Shown here in pieces: positions 1 through 13,485 of a stretch of 64,000 nt of DNA; position 1 is the first letter of the stretch, and every line of letters begins with the position of its first letter. The stretch lies in NCBI GenBank assembly GCA_964057225.1, contig OZ059899.1, forward strand, positions 16,190,501-16,254,500. The letters run 5' to 3'. A program made the position numbers and the translations under genes. Source of the stretch: Auanema rhodensis (taxonomy: Eukaryota > Nematoda > Chromadorea > Rhabditida > Rhabditidae). Under the pieces are notes generated by a model that worked only from the letters and a program-made list of their open reading frames with translations, was not told the origin of the DNA and ran no database searches.

Positions 1-315
1 TGAATAGGATAATGCTGATTATGATATCTTAAAGAAGCAGAAAGAGTTATTCATTAACATCGGGAAGTCGTTTCAATGATTTGAAGATGTTCATAACCCT
101 TTTATTATGCCTAACAGTATGTATAGTATAGTATATGTATATGACCATTATGTTATATTTCTGTATTTCTTTGCAAATGATGTTTGGATTTTCTGATTTT
201 GGTGCGTGAGATAGAAATAGATTGATAGATGGGCACGATGATGAAAATTTGAGGAAACAGTCAAGAATTTTGAAAGGAATTAGATTCACAGGTGGTAAGA
301 GAGATCGGGAATGAA

Positions 316-3300
316 TTAGGAGAAGCTGAAGCCGACTGGTATGTCAGCTGCAGAAGTAGAACTTAAGGATATGCGAGTATGTCCGAGGTTTGGTTGGATG
401 TTGACGTTACCAGGTGCTGTAGGTATTGGGGCCAAGTTCAGCTGTTGGGTCGGTCGTGGTACACCGAGAATAGACGATAGTGAAGGCGGGAGCAGAATAT
501 GAAGGGATATGCATTGCTCTAACACTTCCACACCAAGATCATGAAAGTAATCAAGCTTGGAAACCTATAAGTTGAAGCTGAGATATAGAACTTGGAGTTA
601 AACTATGTACCTGCTGCACAATCTTAGCCAACTTATTTGGAGCTGTGGTAGCGCAATGATCTTTAAGAGCATTTACAATCATGCTTTGAAGACGATCGAT
701 TGTTGATCGATCATTCAAGTCCAAAGCAGAATTTTCTGGAAGAAAGAGACTCAGATTATAACTATCATAGAGTGATCATACCTCGAGCACCGGTCCCCAA
801 AAACATCATAGCTTGTAATGCACAAAAGCTTTGCTGGTCTCCTTCGATAATCAACTGCAGATGAGCTGCCTGAAACAGGTATTCACAGTTAACAGAATCA
901 ACTTGTCCTGTACAAACCTCGGAAAATATGGCTCTGTAGAAGCGACCCAATGGATCAGGGAAACCATCTATGGGAACCTGTTCACCAGTCTCAAAGACTA
1001 CTGTCTCTCGGGAATTCAAAGATCTAAAAGTCACTTTGACATATTGATGGCCTGAATCAGCAATACCTCTGACAATATCGTACAGCTAAGATGGGAAAGA
1101 AAGCGCGAGCAAAGAGAAGTTCCAAATCTTTAGGATGAAGATCAGCAGTTTGTGGAATTCCAAGTAAAAATGAGTGAATATGATGATATTCATTGTCCAT
1201 TAAAGATAAAATTTGAGTTGATGACAATGATGGCTAAAAATTCAAATTTATATTCAGGATGATGTTCAAGAACTCACGAAAATCGTTGAATTTCGAATAT
1301 TTGATTTAGCTCCTTCACTTGCTCTTACAAGAAGGCCAAGTAGAGGTAAGGGGGGAGATGGTTGATCATCTGATCGGTGAGTTGACTTTGTTTTAGAAGA
1401 TAATCTGCCTCGACGACCTGATAAGCTGCCATGTCGAACAACTAAAAAGAGATTTGAAAATTGATCACCGAAACTACAATAATACTCACTTTCCTTGACC
1501 ATTCCAACGGCTAAACATTTTTGGAAACGACAATACTGACATCGACTACGGTATCGTTTATCGATTGGACAGTTGCGGCTTCCGGCGCAAACATATTTGG
1601 ATTTTTTTTGAACTGTTCTCTGCAAATAGATGGCATATTAATTGATTTTTAGTTAATTTTTTAATAAAAAATATTTTTTTACCTTAAAAAATCCTTTACA
1701 TCCTTCACATGTTCGTGCTCCGTAATGTAAACAGACGGCTCGGTCATTACATACAGCACAAAGTTTATCAGCATCTTCTTCTAACTGCTCATTGGGCGGT
1801 AAAGATGGTATACTGTGAAAATCAGGATTGTTCAGCATACTGAAATAACTTGGTATCATACTATGACAATGCTTGGAAAATAAGTTTTAAGTTTTATCTT
1901 TTCTTGCCTCGCTTTTTATTTTAATTTTTTTCATTTTATTTGATTTTTTTCTACAGAGCGGTTGGTTATTATCACAAGTTCTACTTAGGATTATGTTTTT
2001 TGGTATTTTTACAGAGGATTTTGTATGTTGTTTGTTGCGATCATCTATCAGATTTTGAAATTATGAAATTTAGACTAATGCCCAGATCAGACGGTTTGCT
2101 GGAGTTGCCTTTCTCTTTGATCGGGCCGACAGTAACTAAGTAAGAAATTTGTCATGTTATGATATCCAAAATATGACGCTTGACTGACACCTATGGAGAT
2201 GACTTATTGAAGTAGTTCCGGTGTTTGTTGACGATGTCATTTGTTGATTACGGTACAAAATAATGTTTAATGAGAATATGAATACAGAGTGTTTGTTTAT
2301 AGATTTTCGTGGTAGTCTCAAGATTTGAATGACGTTTAAAGAGGATTGAATGAAAAGGTTTGTTCATCACATATATATAACTTGGGAAATTTGTAGAAGT
2401 TTTTGAATTTTTTGCCAACCTGAATCGAAGGAAAGGTGTGGCAAACGAAGCCTGATCAACATGCGGAGAAGGAGAATCAGTATGAGTTGTTGATGACGAA
2501 CTGAAGTGAGCAATGAGTAATCTGGTTCTAACTGTGAAAATGTTCAGAATTACCTGTTCGTTCCATGGCTGTTTCTACGATCTATAACTGGAAAGTGCGG
2601 ACTTGGATTTGGATAGAAGAAGCCGGGATGATGAAACACTGTTTGATTTTGCATTATAGCCTGGTGAGGCATGAACTCGCAAGGTATGTTCGTATTTAAT
2701 CTAAAAAGGAAAAAATATAATTAAATGTATGAAATGGTAGTAGTATAAGTAACTTACCCCATAAGTCCAACTTGATTTGACCATCCAGGATGAATGAAAT
2801 CATAGGATTGTTGACTACGTCCCAGCGTTGAAAAGGGCTCCGTTTTGATTTGCACATCAAGACTGTGATCCATTTTGCGTGTATTTGGTAGAGATCTGGA
2901 TGAGGTGCACGGTAACGTTCCCGGAATATCAGGTGTTGGTGCTTGTGTTGATCTCAATGGAAAGTCTTGAGGGGTAGAATCAGATCTGCTAAGATGGCTG
3001 CGAGGATTTAATGTCAACGGTGATGCTGACGATGTTTGTTGTTGCTGGAATTAGACAAAAATTAGTTTTTGATACGCGTTTTGGGTAGGCAGTGAATGAG
3101 TTTATAATAGTTCTGACGTTCAACAATGATATAGATTGATTGATTTTTGGACAAACTAATATAATTGTTAATAATTAAGAATCTGCTACTTCTTAAGATT
3201 CAAATTACACTCAAGATGCCACCTTGAAATTTAAAGTTGAAAAGTTGCAACAATGCTCTACATCGTAGAAGAATGCTGCTAATTACATGATTTCCTATCG

Positions 3301-6300
3301 TTTTTCCAAAATTAGAAGAAGCTTTTGAATGACACCGTAGTTCTTATACTATATATACTATATATAGATAAGAATATGGAAAATAATGAAAAAGGGAAAA
3401 CAGCTCCTTTGCTTAACTGACGTAGCATTTGATATGAGATATGGAGGATTCTTAGTAGTATTGTCTTGGTATACGGTAGTTTGTTGAAGAAAATAAAAGA
3501 GATTTGGAGATAGAACGCCATAAACAGAACATGGAGAAGAAGTTGGAAGATGATGAGATAAAAATAAGAAGAAACAACCGTTCTGCCTGTGAATACAAAA
3601 TGAAAATGAGGAAAAACGGCATGTGACTCGTCACGTGCAGAAAAACCTCTGTGAGATTAGCGTACGTAGTCGAGCAATGGATAACCTGAGGCTAAGGCTT
3701 ATCGAAATGAAGCAAAGATTGCAGGGATATATGAATGATTTGATATGAGTTAGAAAGAATTTCAAGAGAAATGGAACTTTTGGTGAGGCTATATGCACAA
3801 GTAGATGAGTTGGATACAAGATATGAACTTTGACAAAGTGATTATCTCAAGAATATCTGGAGCGTATAAGAAATATTATCGCATGACATATAGTTTAATG
3901 AAAAGTTTTTGATTTTGCTTGAAAAGGTAATGAGAAGTTGGGGGGGGGAGGAAAGGTATGCGAAAAGAATTAAAAAATACTTTTGTTTCTGAGATAGTTA
4001 AGTAGATTGCAAGCATTATATTAAGAATATTTAAATTTATTTTATCAGCGAAAAGGTTACATATTCTTGGAAATTGAGATACATTTGGTGATGACATAAG
4101 CAAAACGATGAAGAAAAGACAAAATATCTGAATTTTCGCTCATCCGCCCGTAGATAGAATCAGAATAAAGGTACGAATGGGCGGAGAATGATGAGATTAG
4201 TGTTTATATTAAGAAATTGGTGGTAAGCTGGAAGGAATAGAAAGAAGTTGAAATAGAACCGCATGAAATGTGAGAAGAATAGAAGGGAGAGAGAGAGAGA
4301 GAAAGAGAGAGAAAGAGAGAAAGAGAGAGGTAGTAAAGTAGAGGTAGGTAAAGAATGATAAAAAGAGATAAAATGTTTACAGAGAAATAGAGAAAAAGAT
4401 AAAGGAAGGGGGAGATATTACGTAAAGAAGAGTGGATTAACTCAATACTTCCTTTCATAAAATAAATTCAGACATAAGATAAGAGATGGAATGTTGTCGA
4501 TAGTTGACTACCTACCACTGAGCTTATCTCAAGTTAGTTGAGGGATTCTTATAATCAATGGAAAGTACGAGAAACAGTTATACAATAAAAGAAGAAAAGA
4601 ATTATTTCATCACAAGGTAATGAAGTATGGTGAGAGAGAAGGGGCGATGCAGAGAAAGAGATAGAAAATTATATCAAGTAGTAGACATCATAATGCTAGA
4701 CGTCATTGCAGCAGATTACGGTATGCATAAGTCTAGCAGCAGTAGCAGCAGCAGCAGGCTTCATATGGTATGATACTCAGACATGTGCGTACAATGATTT
4801 TACCAAAACGACCAAATTCTTACAGACATTATTGACTCATAATAATTGAAATGAAAACAGTATTCATGGAAATATGTCTGATGAAGTAAATTCTTCATGT
4901 CTAGTTTCATGACTATTTCAAAAATATTCATGTTGTTATATTAGAATGAAGCATTTCGAGAACATGGCTGGAAATACATATGTGGCTGACTAGTAAAAGA
5001 AGACAACGATTGAAAGTATGTCTTAAGAGAGTAAAAGGGAAAGAGAGAAAGAGGGATGAGAATATTTCTTCAAATTACGAGATGCTACCAAAGTTATAGA
5101 AATTTATGCAAAAAGGAAAACATAATCAAATATTGATTGTGAATGAATGAATGATAATAGCCGGATACACATCATAAGAATAATTATCAAACTTTATACA
5201 GACAACAAAGGCAGTGAAATTGAGGTTATAGCATATCATATGAAAATGAATTTTTTTACTTTTTGCTTGTAAAACGTTTTTGGAGCATAATCCGATTGAC
5301 ATTTTGGATTGGAAAAATATCTTGCACGAAATCAATTGAAGATGATTTAGAGTGAAAGACAAGAAAAAATAACAAGAACTAAAAATAAATTGAAAACGAA
5401 GATGGTTGAATGATGTAGGGAGGTGGGGGAATGATGATGATGAGGAGAAGGGAGGAAGACTGATTTGTCGTATGAAATAATGAGAAATCAATTTATTATA
5501 CAATATTCATTTAAATTGACAGAAATTGGAAATGCTTAGATGTTTAAGTTGATACAAGTTCGATGTTTTACAGCATTTTACTAACATAAAAACTGTTGTA
5601 GCCAAGCATGCAGCGTTAAGGTTGTGGTTGAACTTCGAATTTCTGGGTCCAACATAACGCATGCATCTCTCATTGACTAAGTGGGTCACCTCAGACTCAG
5701 AAGATGAGCTGTCGAAATGACTTAGAAGATAAAAAAACCCATTGCAACCTTACTGTAACGCAACAGTAAGATAAGTTGAGAAGAGAGAAAAAATGATGCA
5801 AAAAAGGTATTATAACCTTTAAAAAGGGATATGAGTACATCAAGTCACTTAGTCAGGACTGCTTCTCCGTTTTTTTTGTTCTTTTTTTGTTTCATTAAGG
5901 AAAAAAGAAATTGGTTAGGGGGTCGGTTACTTATATATGACTCAAATGATGTTACCTTTTTGGGAAACATTGCAAGGTGTTGTAACCAATGCCTACCTAT
6001 CCCCCCCCTCTCCCCTCTTTTCATTGAATTTGTTAATCTTCCCAGTCTAAGAATAACGGACATTGGATCATCATCATTAAAAGATTTGATATTTAAACTG
6101 AAAATAATTTGATTTTTGAGAAAAATAACATTCAAAACAAGAAACAAGGATAGGATAGTAGTAGTAATAGTAGTTTTAGGGTTAAAATGTAAACACTGAA
6201 TACAACCGCATACTCATCTGTCATATATTGAAAATAAAAAGTGAGCTAAGTCACACGTTCACGCGTGAAAACGAGCTGCAGGCGGCATTCACGTGAACTA

Positions 6301-7505
6301 GTACACTGTTAGTGCGTGAGTTGTTTACGTGATAAATATAGTTAGATAGATGGGTATATATGATGATCATGAAGATTTTTGATGTTGTAAAACAGTAAGT
6401 AAACGTTTACATAGGGGTCAGCATGTAACACTTAATGAAATGTGTTCGAATGACTCTGTTTAATTCAAAAAATGGAGGGAAAAAAAACGACGAGATGTGA
6501 CCGATATCTAGTGATTTCATCAAAAAGTACACACATGCTGTACAAAACTTGGCAGCAACGCACTATTTCTGACAAATCTCTAAGAAATCATGTGTGTATG
6601 TGTATGTGTGTAACAACTTGACAGAAAAAAACAAAGATTTTGGAAAGAAACAGTGCCAATAAGGCAATGTGTTGTAATGACATGAAAGATAAGTTAAGTT
6701 AAGGAGAGAGAGAGAGAGAGAGGTGGAAGGGATTGTTGTGTAAGAGAAAAAGAATAAATGATTGAAGTATATAAGGCAAAAGAAAGATTGTTCAAAGGGT
6801 TTCTAGTTTTGTTAGTTAATATATAACATATAATATATATATTATTATTAATTAGATATAAGATTAAGAAAGAGAGAGAAAGATACTGATTAAGAGAGAC
6901 TTGTGGTAAGAAGGAATTACTTGGATAGCAGGTTACAGAAGATGAAGATTGAACGAGAGCTAAGAAGAAATTCTAAGAAGATTAGTCATAACAGAAGCAT
7001 ATTCTATATAAGGCGTAAAGAGAACAATGACAGATTATTAACTATACGTATAAATTGAATAAGTTTGAGGTCCTTATACAAAGATTTTAGACACACCATC
7101 TCGTTTATTCAAATAAAAGTCTTTTTTTCTTCATTTCATTCTCTATCAAACAACCCTCTGTCTATTCAAATCCTTTTATTTTTGCTCATTCCTCATCTTT
7201 CTTAGTCATTTTTTCTTATTTTTCGTCGCCAAATTTTTCTTTCTTTACCTTTCATCATTAGTAGAACGAAATAAAACTTTTTTATTTGAAAATAGACCTA
7301 AGAAATGATGAGTAGAGAAGTAGTATGATCTAACTAGATGCGGAGAATGATTCATGGGCATGAGCTACCTCATCCGCATCCTCAATTTCCTATTTACTAC
7401 ATATTGATAATCAAAATGAATTTGCAACGTTTACAGAGGGAGGGAAAGAGGGAGAGAGAGAACAAAGAGATGAAATTTTAAAAAACAACAAAAGATATAC
7501 ATGTA

Positions 7506-7547
<42 letters not shown>

Positions 7548-9829
7548 CCTAAAGAGAAAGAATGTTAGGATAGAATAACCAACATTGAATATAAGAATAT
7601 GTTAAATGTTTTAATCTAACCATATGACATAGTTATAAGAGGAGGAAGTATGAGTAAGAGGATTCAATTTGCTTTTGCAGCTTAGGCTTTATCATTATAG
7701 TAATCAACTTTTGGATGAATTGGTTGTTGAAATTGACGTGGACGCACGTCATTCATAATTGGCAGAAAATGGATATGTATATGAATAATAGAAAGAAGAG
7801 AATAATACAAAGACAAAAAATTTATTAAAAAAAACGTGAAACATACTGACCTGACTGATGAATTCGATCAGGTGGTCAAGTTCATGATCAGCTTCGATCT
7901 CTTGAGAGTCTTGTCGACTGATGGAAGTTGAGGGGCGAGATGCTGGAATCAAACGAAAGGTTATCGGAATTGTAAGGAAGGAAGAAATAAAAAGTTGAAT
8001 ACGAATCAAAATACATCTCAAAAACTAATTTTCGACACGCTGTATGAGTGAAAGCTGCAGAAAAGGTTGTGAAATGTTGATGACTTTAGTTTTTTTGTTC
8101 TATTATTATCTCCTTGAGCATAAATGTTTGTGAGAATAGTTAAATGTAGGTAAATTAGCTATGACTTTATGTGAGTTTCCCGTGTCATTTCGTTCAATTC
8201 AGAACCTTTTTTTCTATTTTTAATATTAAAAAAAGAGATAAAAGTCACTTGTGTTAACACTAGAGGGTGAGTAATTATCGAAGCCACTTAGTAAATCCTC
8301 CATAATTGTTTCAAGGGCGTAACGTTTTTCTTCTTCGCGATTTGACTAAAATACAAGAAAATATGAATGAAATGAAGATAATATATAAGCATACATATGG
8401 CTTTTGTGTGTTTGAACGATGTTGAGAATGTAATGAACAGTTTGGAAAACAGATACTCTGATTGAAATAGAGTATCTGAGAGAAGACTTATGAGAAGTAA
8501 TGGCTGTTGTCACATACCAAAATGCTGCTAAAAGGTTTGAAAAGCTCGTTCAAATCTTTTGTTCAAACTTGGTTAGTACTCCCACCCTCCTTTTTCTCTT
8601 TCTCTCTCTCTCCCTCTCCTTATTAAAACCTCATTGTCACATTTGAAACTAATCATTCCGGATACGGTTCTTCCTCTATCATGATACCTTTAATTCTAAT
8701 GGATGAATTTTTAACAGAGAACATAGTTTAATTGGAAGAAATGATTTCAAAAGATGAAAAGCACGAAAATTCATTCATTTATGCAAAAAGTGCATCATTT
8801 ATTGGAAATGATGTGCGTGAAAACAAAAAAAGTTTTCGAAACGAGCATGCTCTTCGAGCAGTAATAAGCTGCGCACACGTACTAGGAAATAATATTTGAA
8901 ATCGGAATTGTGTTTGATATTAGAGACAGAAAAAATAAATTTTTATATGAGAAAACGGAAAAGGAACTTACCAAATCAGTATTATCGAAAGGAAAAATTG
9001 TCGTCAGTTCCGAATCAGAAAGATATTGTACCGCGTGTGCAGATGATTGTCGGTGGTAGAACAACATCAGAAAATCAGAGCAATCATTAGGCGAAAGCTG
9101 GAAATAAGATCATTGCTAGCTGAGGGTTCTAAGCCTTTTTTAAAAGAAAAAGGGACGTCTGTACTGGCTTGAGATGAGAAGACATCGATAACGTTGTTGA
9201 AACATTCAAAAATGAAGTAAAGCATGGACCACAAGAAAGAGAAATCACATGATTTTTTAAAAAAAAAAAGAAAAAAGTGATGTGAAAAGGCCGGAAATTT
9301 AGAATAATTAGACAATTGAGAAGTAAAAAGATGAACTATATCTATATATATCTATATATCTTTAATGCTCATTGTCACTTAAACGGACACTCTGTGACGT
9401 CAACATAAACCAGCTGAGCATGAGGAAAGGGGGAGGAGAGCAGTGGGTTCCTTGTCTGATGTGGAGAGCATCCTTGTTCAGGATTATATTGCAATATCCA
9501 TTGTTTTCTGCATAAATACAACAGTATTGTTAAAATTCTGATTAGCACATGACGTCAATTTCAGTTTTTGATGAGAAGAAGAAAGAAAAATTGAATTGTT
9601 AAGTTAAAAGTTCAAAGTGTGCTCCTTAGTGATTGTGAAGGAGGATGATTCATTATGAATTGAACGCTTAATTACATTTTTTTGTGTAAACTGGCACCAG
9701 CTTGGGGTTACCGCTGATTACCAGAATGTGGAAAAAGTTGGACCTCCCGGAGAGGAGAGAGACCTGGGCAGCCAGCTGCTGCACACAGAACGAGGCAGGT
9801 CGTGGGAAAGAAGGCGGAGACATCAACAT
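316..9829 (-). CDS. NR4A-family (NGFI-B/Nurr1/HR38/NHR-6-like) orphan nuclear receptor, 14 coding exons
   Basis: This is a ligand-independent nuclear receptor that should bind NBRE-type sites in the nucleus and act as an immediate-early transcription factor. Coding exons, in order: 9829-9764, 9097-8972, 8345-8261, 7942-7851, 3044-2758, 2700-2554, 2500-2420, 1860-1683, 1619-1490, 1441-1278, 1233-1067, 1023-782, 735-611, 555-316. They total 2130 nt, or 709 residues plus TAA, and all phases agree. Residues 1-294 form a Ser/Pro/His-rich N-terminal domain. Zinc finger I uses Cys 329/332/346/349 with P-box CEGCKGFF. Finger II uses Cys 365/371/381/384, followed by [14 protein letters not shown] and the A-box [10 protein letters not shown], the NR4A hallmark. 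The ligand-binding domain spans about 453-660, with a tail of about 49 residues after it. Identification of the DNA-binding and ligand-binding parts is firm. The first exons and the start ATG are inferred from splice phase only, since the frame stays open upstream of the ATG. Confidence 0.88.
1861..2419 (-). other. NR4A intron just before the zinc-finger exon (559 bp)
   Basis: It separates the exon ending at 2420 from the DNA-binding-domain exon starting at 1860. It is about ten times longer than the introns within the zinc-finger and ligand-binding part. I see no exon in it on either strand. The plus-strand open frame at 1940-2143 is probably chance. Confidence 0.55.
3045..7850 (-). other. 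Large intron of the NR4A gene (about 4.8 kb)
   Basis: No exon could be supported here. The stretch holds AT-rich unique sequence, a GA tract at 4286-4329, a short CAG/AGC run near 4728-4755, GA tracts at about 6703-6722 and 7508-7547, and G-runs near 3941. Its flanking splice sites (donor at 7850, acceptor ending at 3045) join exon 4 to exon 5 in phase 0. All other introns in the 3' half of the gene are under 60 bp, except the 559-bp intron before the zinc-finger exon, so this one is a plausible place for intronic regulatory elements. Confidence 0.6.
9395..9402. promoter_or_regulatory. Palindromic cAMP-response element TGACGTCA
   Basis: A perfect 8-bp CRE, read directly in the first intron of the NR4A model. 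CREB-bound CREs drive vertebrate NR4A genes as immediate-early genes. Function here is inferred from sequence and position only. Confidence 0.5.
9550..9557. promoter_or_regulatory. Palindromic cAMP-response element TGACGTCA
   Basis: A second perfect CRE, 148 bp from the first and also in NR4A intron 1. If transcription starts downstream of the exon-1 ATG, both would be promoter-proximal. Confidence 0.5.
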
Positions 9830-10060
9830 GTCCCGAAGATTTTTGCACTCAGAATTAAAAAAGAACGAAAACTAGAAAATGATATAAGAAAGACGAAGAG
9901 AGAGGGTGACAGAAAGCCTGAGGTAGAGAGAGAGAGATAGAGAGATTAAGGAAGAAAGCGTGAAAGAGGAACTGATAGAGAGAGAAGGTGAAAGTGTGAA
10001 ATCAAATGCGAGGGTTGAAAGTTGTAAGAGGGCAAGAAACAACCAAAGAGGAAGAAAAAA

Positions 10061-10068
10061 TGACGTCA
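10061..10068. promoter_or_regulatory. Palindromic cAMP-response element TGACGTCA
   Basis: A perfect CRE 232 bp upstream of the proposed NR4A start codon (minus strand). Of the set, it is the best placed for a proximal promoter element. Confidence 0.5.
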
Positions 10069-10634
10069 AACGCTCAAACGATATTTTCATCATGACTTGT
10101 TTCACCTATGACTTCAATATCTTGGTCTCTCATGACAAAGCAAAGCTATATATCTGTTCTCTTAGATTTATCGAATCGTTTACGAGAGTTCAGACATCGT
10201 CAGGAAATCGTCATCGGGCTACTAAGAGTCAGATTCCGAAGAATGACTGTTCAGGCGGAAGACTTCGAGGAAGGAAAAATTGGATTGAACAGCTCCGTTA
10301 ACTGAAGCTTTAAGCTTGATGTCACAGTTTAAGGTTACTGTGGAAAATGTATAGTTAAGTGGATATGATTAAGAGAAATTAGCTGCATATTGCAAGAGTT
10401 GTTGTTTGAATAGCTTATACTTCAATAGAAGCAGCATGAGCAAGAAACAAGTTGTAGCACAGTTCATGCCCTCTCGATGCCCCGGGTGTCTCCACACGTG
10501 GAGAAGGGGGGGGGGCATTATATTTCCAGCGTCAGTTAATTCTGTATATCTGTATATCGATGGATTCACATTTTCTATATGACAGGACAGAAAGAGTCAG
10601 GAAGCATGCTGTATAGAGTTCAGGCCCGGAAACG

Positions 10635-10684
10635 TAAGCTTCATAGCTTAGGTATAAGGGTGTGAAGCCTCTCTTCACACTCTG
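10635..10684. other. Two adjacent short hairpins upstream of NR4A
   Basis: About 10636-10651 can fold with TAAGCT paired to AGCTTA around a TCAT loop. Then 10657-10683 has AGGGTGTGAAG opposite CTTCACACTCT (one mismatch) around a 5-nt loop. The second stem is perfect for its inner 8 bp. No poly-T terminator or known RNA family is recognised. It may be regulatory DNA or chance. Confidence 0.25.
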
Positions 10685-11235
10685 TTGCTTTTCGAACAAC
10701 GTTGAAACAACTCTTCAGCAAAGTCTTCCGGTTTAGATCATAGATCATGAAATATGGATCATTAGTTCAAAATCTGGACGTAACTTTAATTATATATTTC
10801 TATAATGACAATATTACAGAGTATAATCTAAGATATTAGGAAATATAATAGTTTAAAACGTTTTTTTTTCGAATATATTGAGTTGATTTGAATAAAAACT
10901 ACGAAAAAAAAAAGTAAATGAGAAAGAATAAAATCTTTAAAAAAGCATTTGATATTCGAAACAAAGTTTTTGATATATACTTAGATAGATCTATGAAGCC
11001 AGAAAAAAAAAAGATTCTGTGACATTTTGAATAGAATAATTGAATTATATAAATGAATAATTAAATATAATATTTTAATAAACATATGAATAATATGAAT
11101 CAAATACTAAATAATTATAATAAGTTTTGCTTTATACAGATGTATATGTTACATCCTAAATGTCATCTTTCATTTTGATCTTTTTGATTGAAATATACGT
11201 AGATTTCTATATTTCTTTTACATTTATACTAAGGT

Positions 11236-11278
<43 letters not shown>

Positions 11279-11287
11279 AAGAGAGAG
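11236..11287. repeat. Compound GA / GACA microsatellite
   Basis: GA units change to four to five GACA units and then back to GA, the usual form of a mutating purine microsatellite. Confidence 0.85.
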
Positions 11288-11356
11288 TTATAGAACTACT
11301 AGCCGATTCTCTCTAATCAGAATCAAAGCCAACTTAGGTTGATACTAAAGTGATAT

Positions 11357-11364
11357 TGACGTCA
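11357..11364. promoter_or_regulatory. Palindromic cAMP-response element TGACGTCA
   Basis: A perfect CRE about 1.5 kb upstream of the NR4A start, in unique sequence just after a GA/GACA microsatellite. Confidence 0.4.
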
Positions 11365-11595
11365 ATTGGTGAACAACAACACATTTAGGTGCGATGGAAG
11401 AAGGCGGTAGCAGTAAGGAGAAAGGTGGCCCATGCTGCTGAAGCTGTTAGTGCTGGTGTCGAAGGTTAAAATGGAAAGGCGTGGCTTTCAATATCCTCCT
11501 ACGCTGATCTATTCGATTATAGTTTGAAAAATTACTTCCAAAAAAAATAATATTGTGAAAATTCAGGATGTTAAGAAGACGTAAGAAGACATTAT

Positions 11596-11596
<1 letters not shown>

Positions 11597-11657
<61 letters not shown>
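11597..11657. repeat. (GA)n microsatellite ending in a G-run
   Basis: An uninterrupted GA tract (about 25 units) runs straight into about a dozen G on the plus strand. The purine-only strand could form triplex or G-rich structures. It lies about 1.8 kb upstream of NR4A. Confidence 0.9.
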
Positions 11658-13451
11658 ACAAAGAAGCTTAACTATATAATTTATAAAGTAGAATAGTTAA
11701 GAATAATTAGTTTATTATATGAAAAAAAAAGATTTGTTATGAATATGCTGATAAAATTATTTCATCTATAAGGAAGCAAAAGCTTTTTTGTATATTTAAT
11801 TCTTCAAAATAAGTTAAATTATTAACAATTTTTGTTTCTTTTCTATATATATATGTATAGATAGATAGATAGATAGATTAATATAAATTTTAGAAACAGA
11901 CAGATTTGATAAAGAAAAGTTGAAAAGAAAGAGTGAAAAGAAAGCAAAAATGTTCACAATTTGATTTTCTATTGAATCAGATTCATTAATATATTAAAGT
12001 AAAAGTAAAACAAATAATGAAAATATTAAGAGAAATTCATTAAAAAAACAAAAAAATAATCTTTTTGATGTTAAATCAATGAAAAGTTAGAAAATGAAGG
12101 AGAGAATGAGATATAGAGAGATGAGGTCAGGTCGAAAAATGTTTAAAAAACTGAGATCGTAGCATGAGAACACCCACACTTCTCAACAAATAAAGTCATT
12201 ATGATATACCAATTATAATGGCTTCAATGGCTTATTTGGATAAGCCACGTCATCTGAAGCTTGTCGTCGTTGTCGCCTAAGTGTGTGTGTGGTATAGTTA
12301 GCAACTTAACAGCTTAATTATGCCATTTGTTTGAGGCATAACCCGAAAGCCACATAGATGCATCTCATTCTGATGACATAGTGATGATTTAATATAGATA
12401 TAAATTGTTTTCAACTCATTAATGATATTAAAAAAAACAGAAAAGTGGTGGTGGAGGCACACAAAATGAACGTCACACGTTGTTGCATAGTTTAATGAGC
12501 CATTTTCTGAGTTATTATATTCAAAATTAATGAATGATCAAAGAAAGTTTCTTATTAAACATGAAAATGTGTGTTATATATTGAATTATAATATGACATT
12601 AGTTTAGAAATGAAGGTAAAAAGATGAGTTGGATATTGGAAATATATATAGAGAGAGAGGGGAGAGAGAGAGAGAGAGGAAGGGAGAGAATGACATATCA
12701 GGAAGAACGTAGAAGCATTGTTTAACATCAAAATGAATAACTATCATAAATAAATTCATATTTATATATATTTATATAGTTATATATCAGTTTCTAATTA
12801 TATATTTAACTTTTGGTTTGACGTTAAAAAGACGTTCAAGTAGATATCTTTGGTGTAGAATTCTTGGACGACAGGTGTGAATAAGATCTCTGTTTAAGCT
12901 AGATAGCTAATAGATTATGCTGGAACACAGCAAAATATTTAAAAATTTCAAATTTCAATGAGGAAGAAGGATTCCATGAAATTCTTATGTCACTGAAGAT
13001 CACACGTTCCGGAACAGAAATGTTTTGATTTGGCTGTCTCGCTTACTCTGGATTGTTCATTCGAATGCGAGACATGGAACAAGACTGGATGAGCAAGTTT
13101 CATTGCTAATTGGCTAAGCCTATCTAGCATGTATATGTGAGTAACTTTTTCTCTTTCTCTCTCATTATTACACACTCTCTAACTGTCTCTTTTTCTTTTT
13201 TTCTCTGTTCGTCACGTAGTCACCATCGTCCGGAAATGGAAGACTTTGACTGGCAATTGTTAACGGATATAAACAATACAATAGTAAGAAAACAATAAAA
13301 AGTAATAAAAAAAAGTTCTCAGAAGTCCGATGAAGGTTTGAATAGGTTGCGAGAAAAAAGATTGAAGATGAATTTTGAACAATAATTATTTCAATTAATA
13401 TTTAAGATTAATCACATTATATCATTTTTCTCTGTCTTTCTCTCCCCTCTC

Positions 13452-13485
<34 letters not shown>

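Noticed and set aside
5831-6147. Overlapping frames of about 93-100 codons on both strands
   Set aside because: They overlap each other almost fully inside the large NR4A intron, contain T-runs and show no splice pattern or family resemblance.
9728-10301. Plus-strand Arg/Glu-rich frames
   Set aside because: They are antisense to NR4A exon 1 and its 5' flank. The composition follows from purine-rich DNA.
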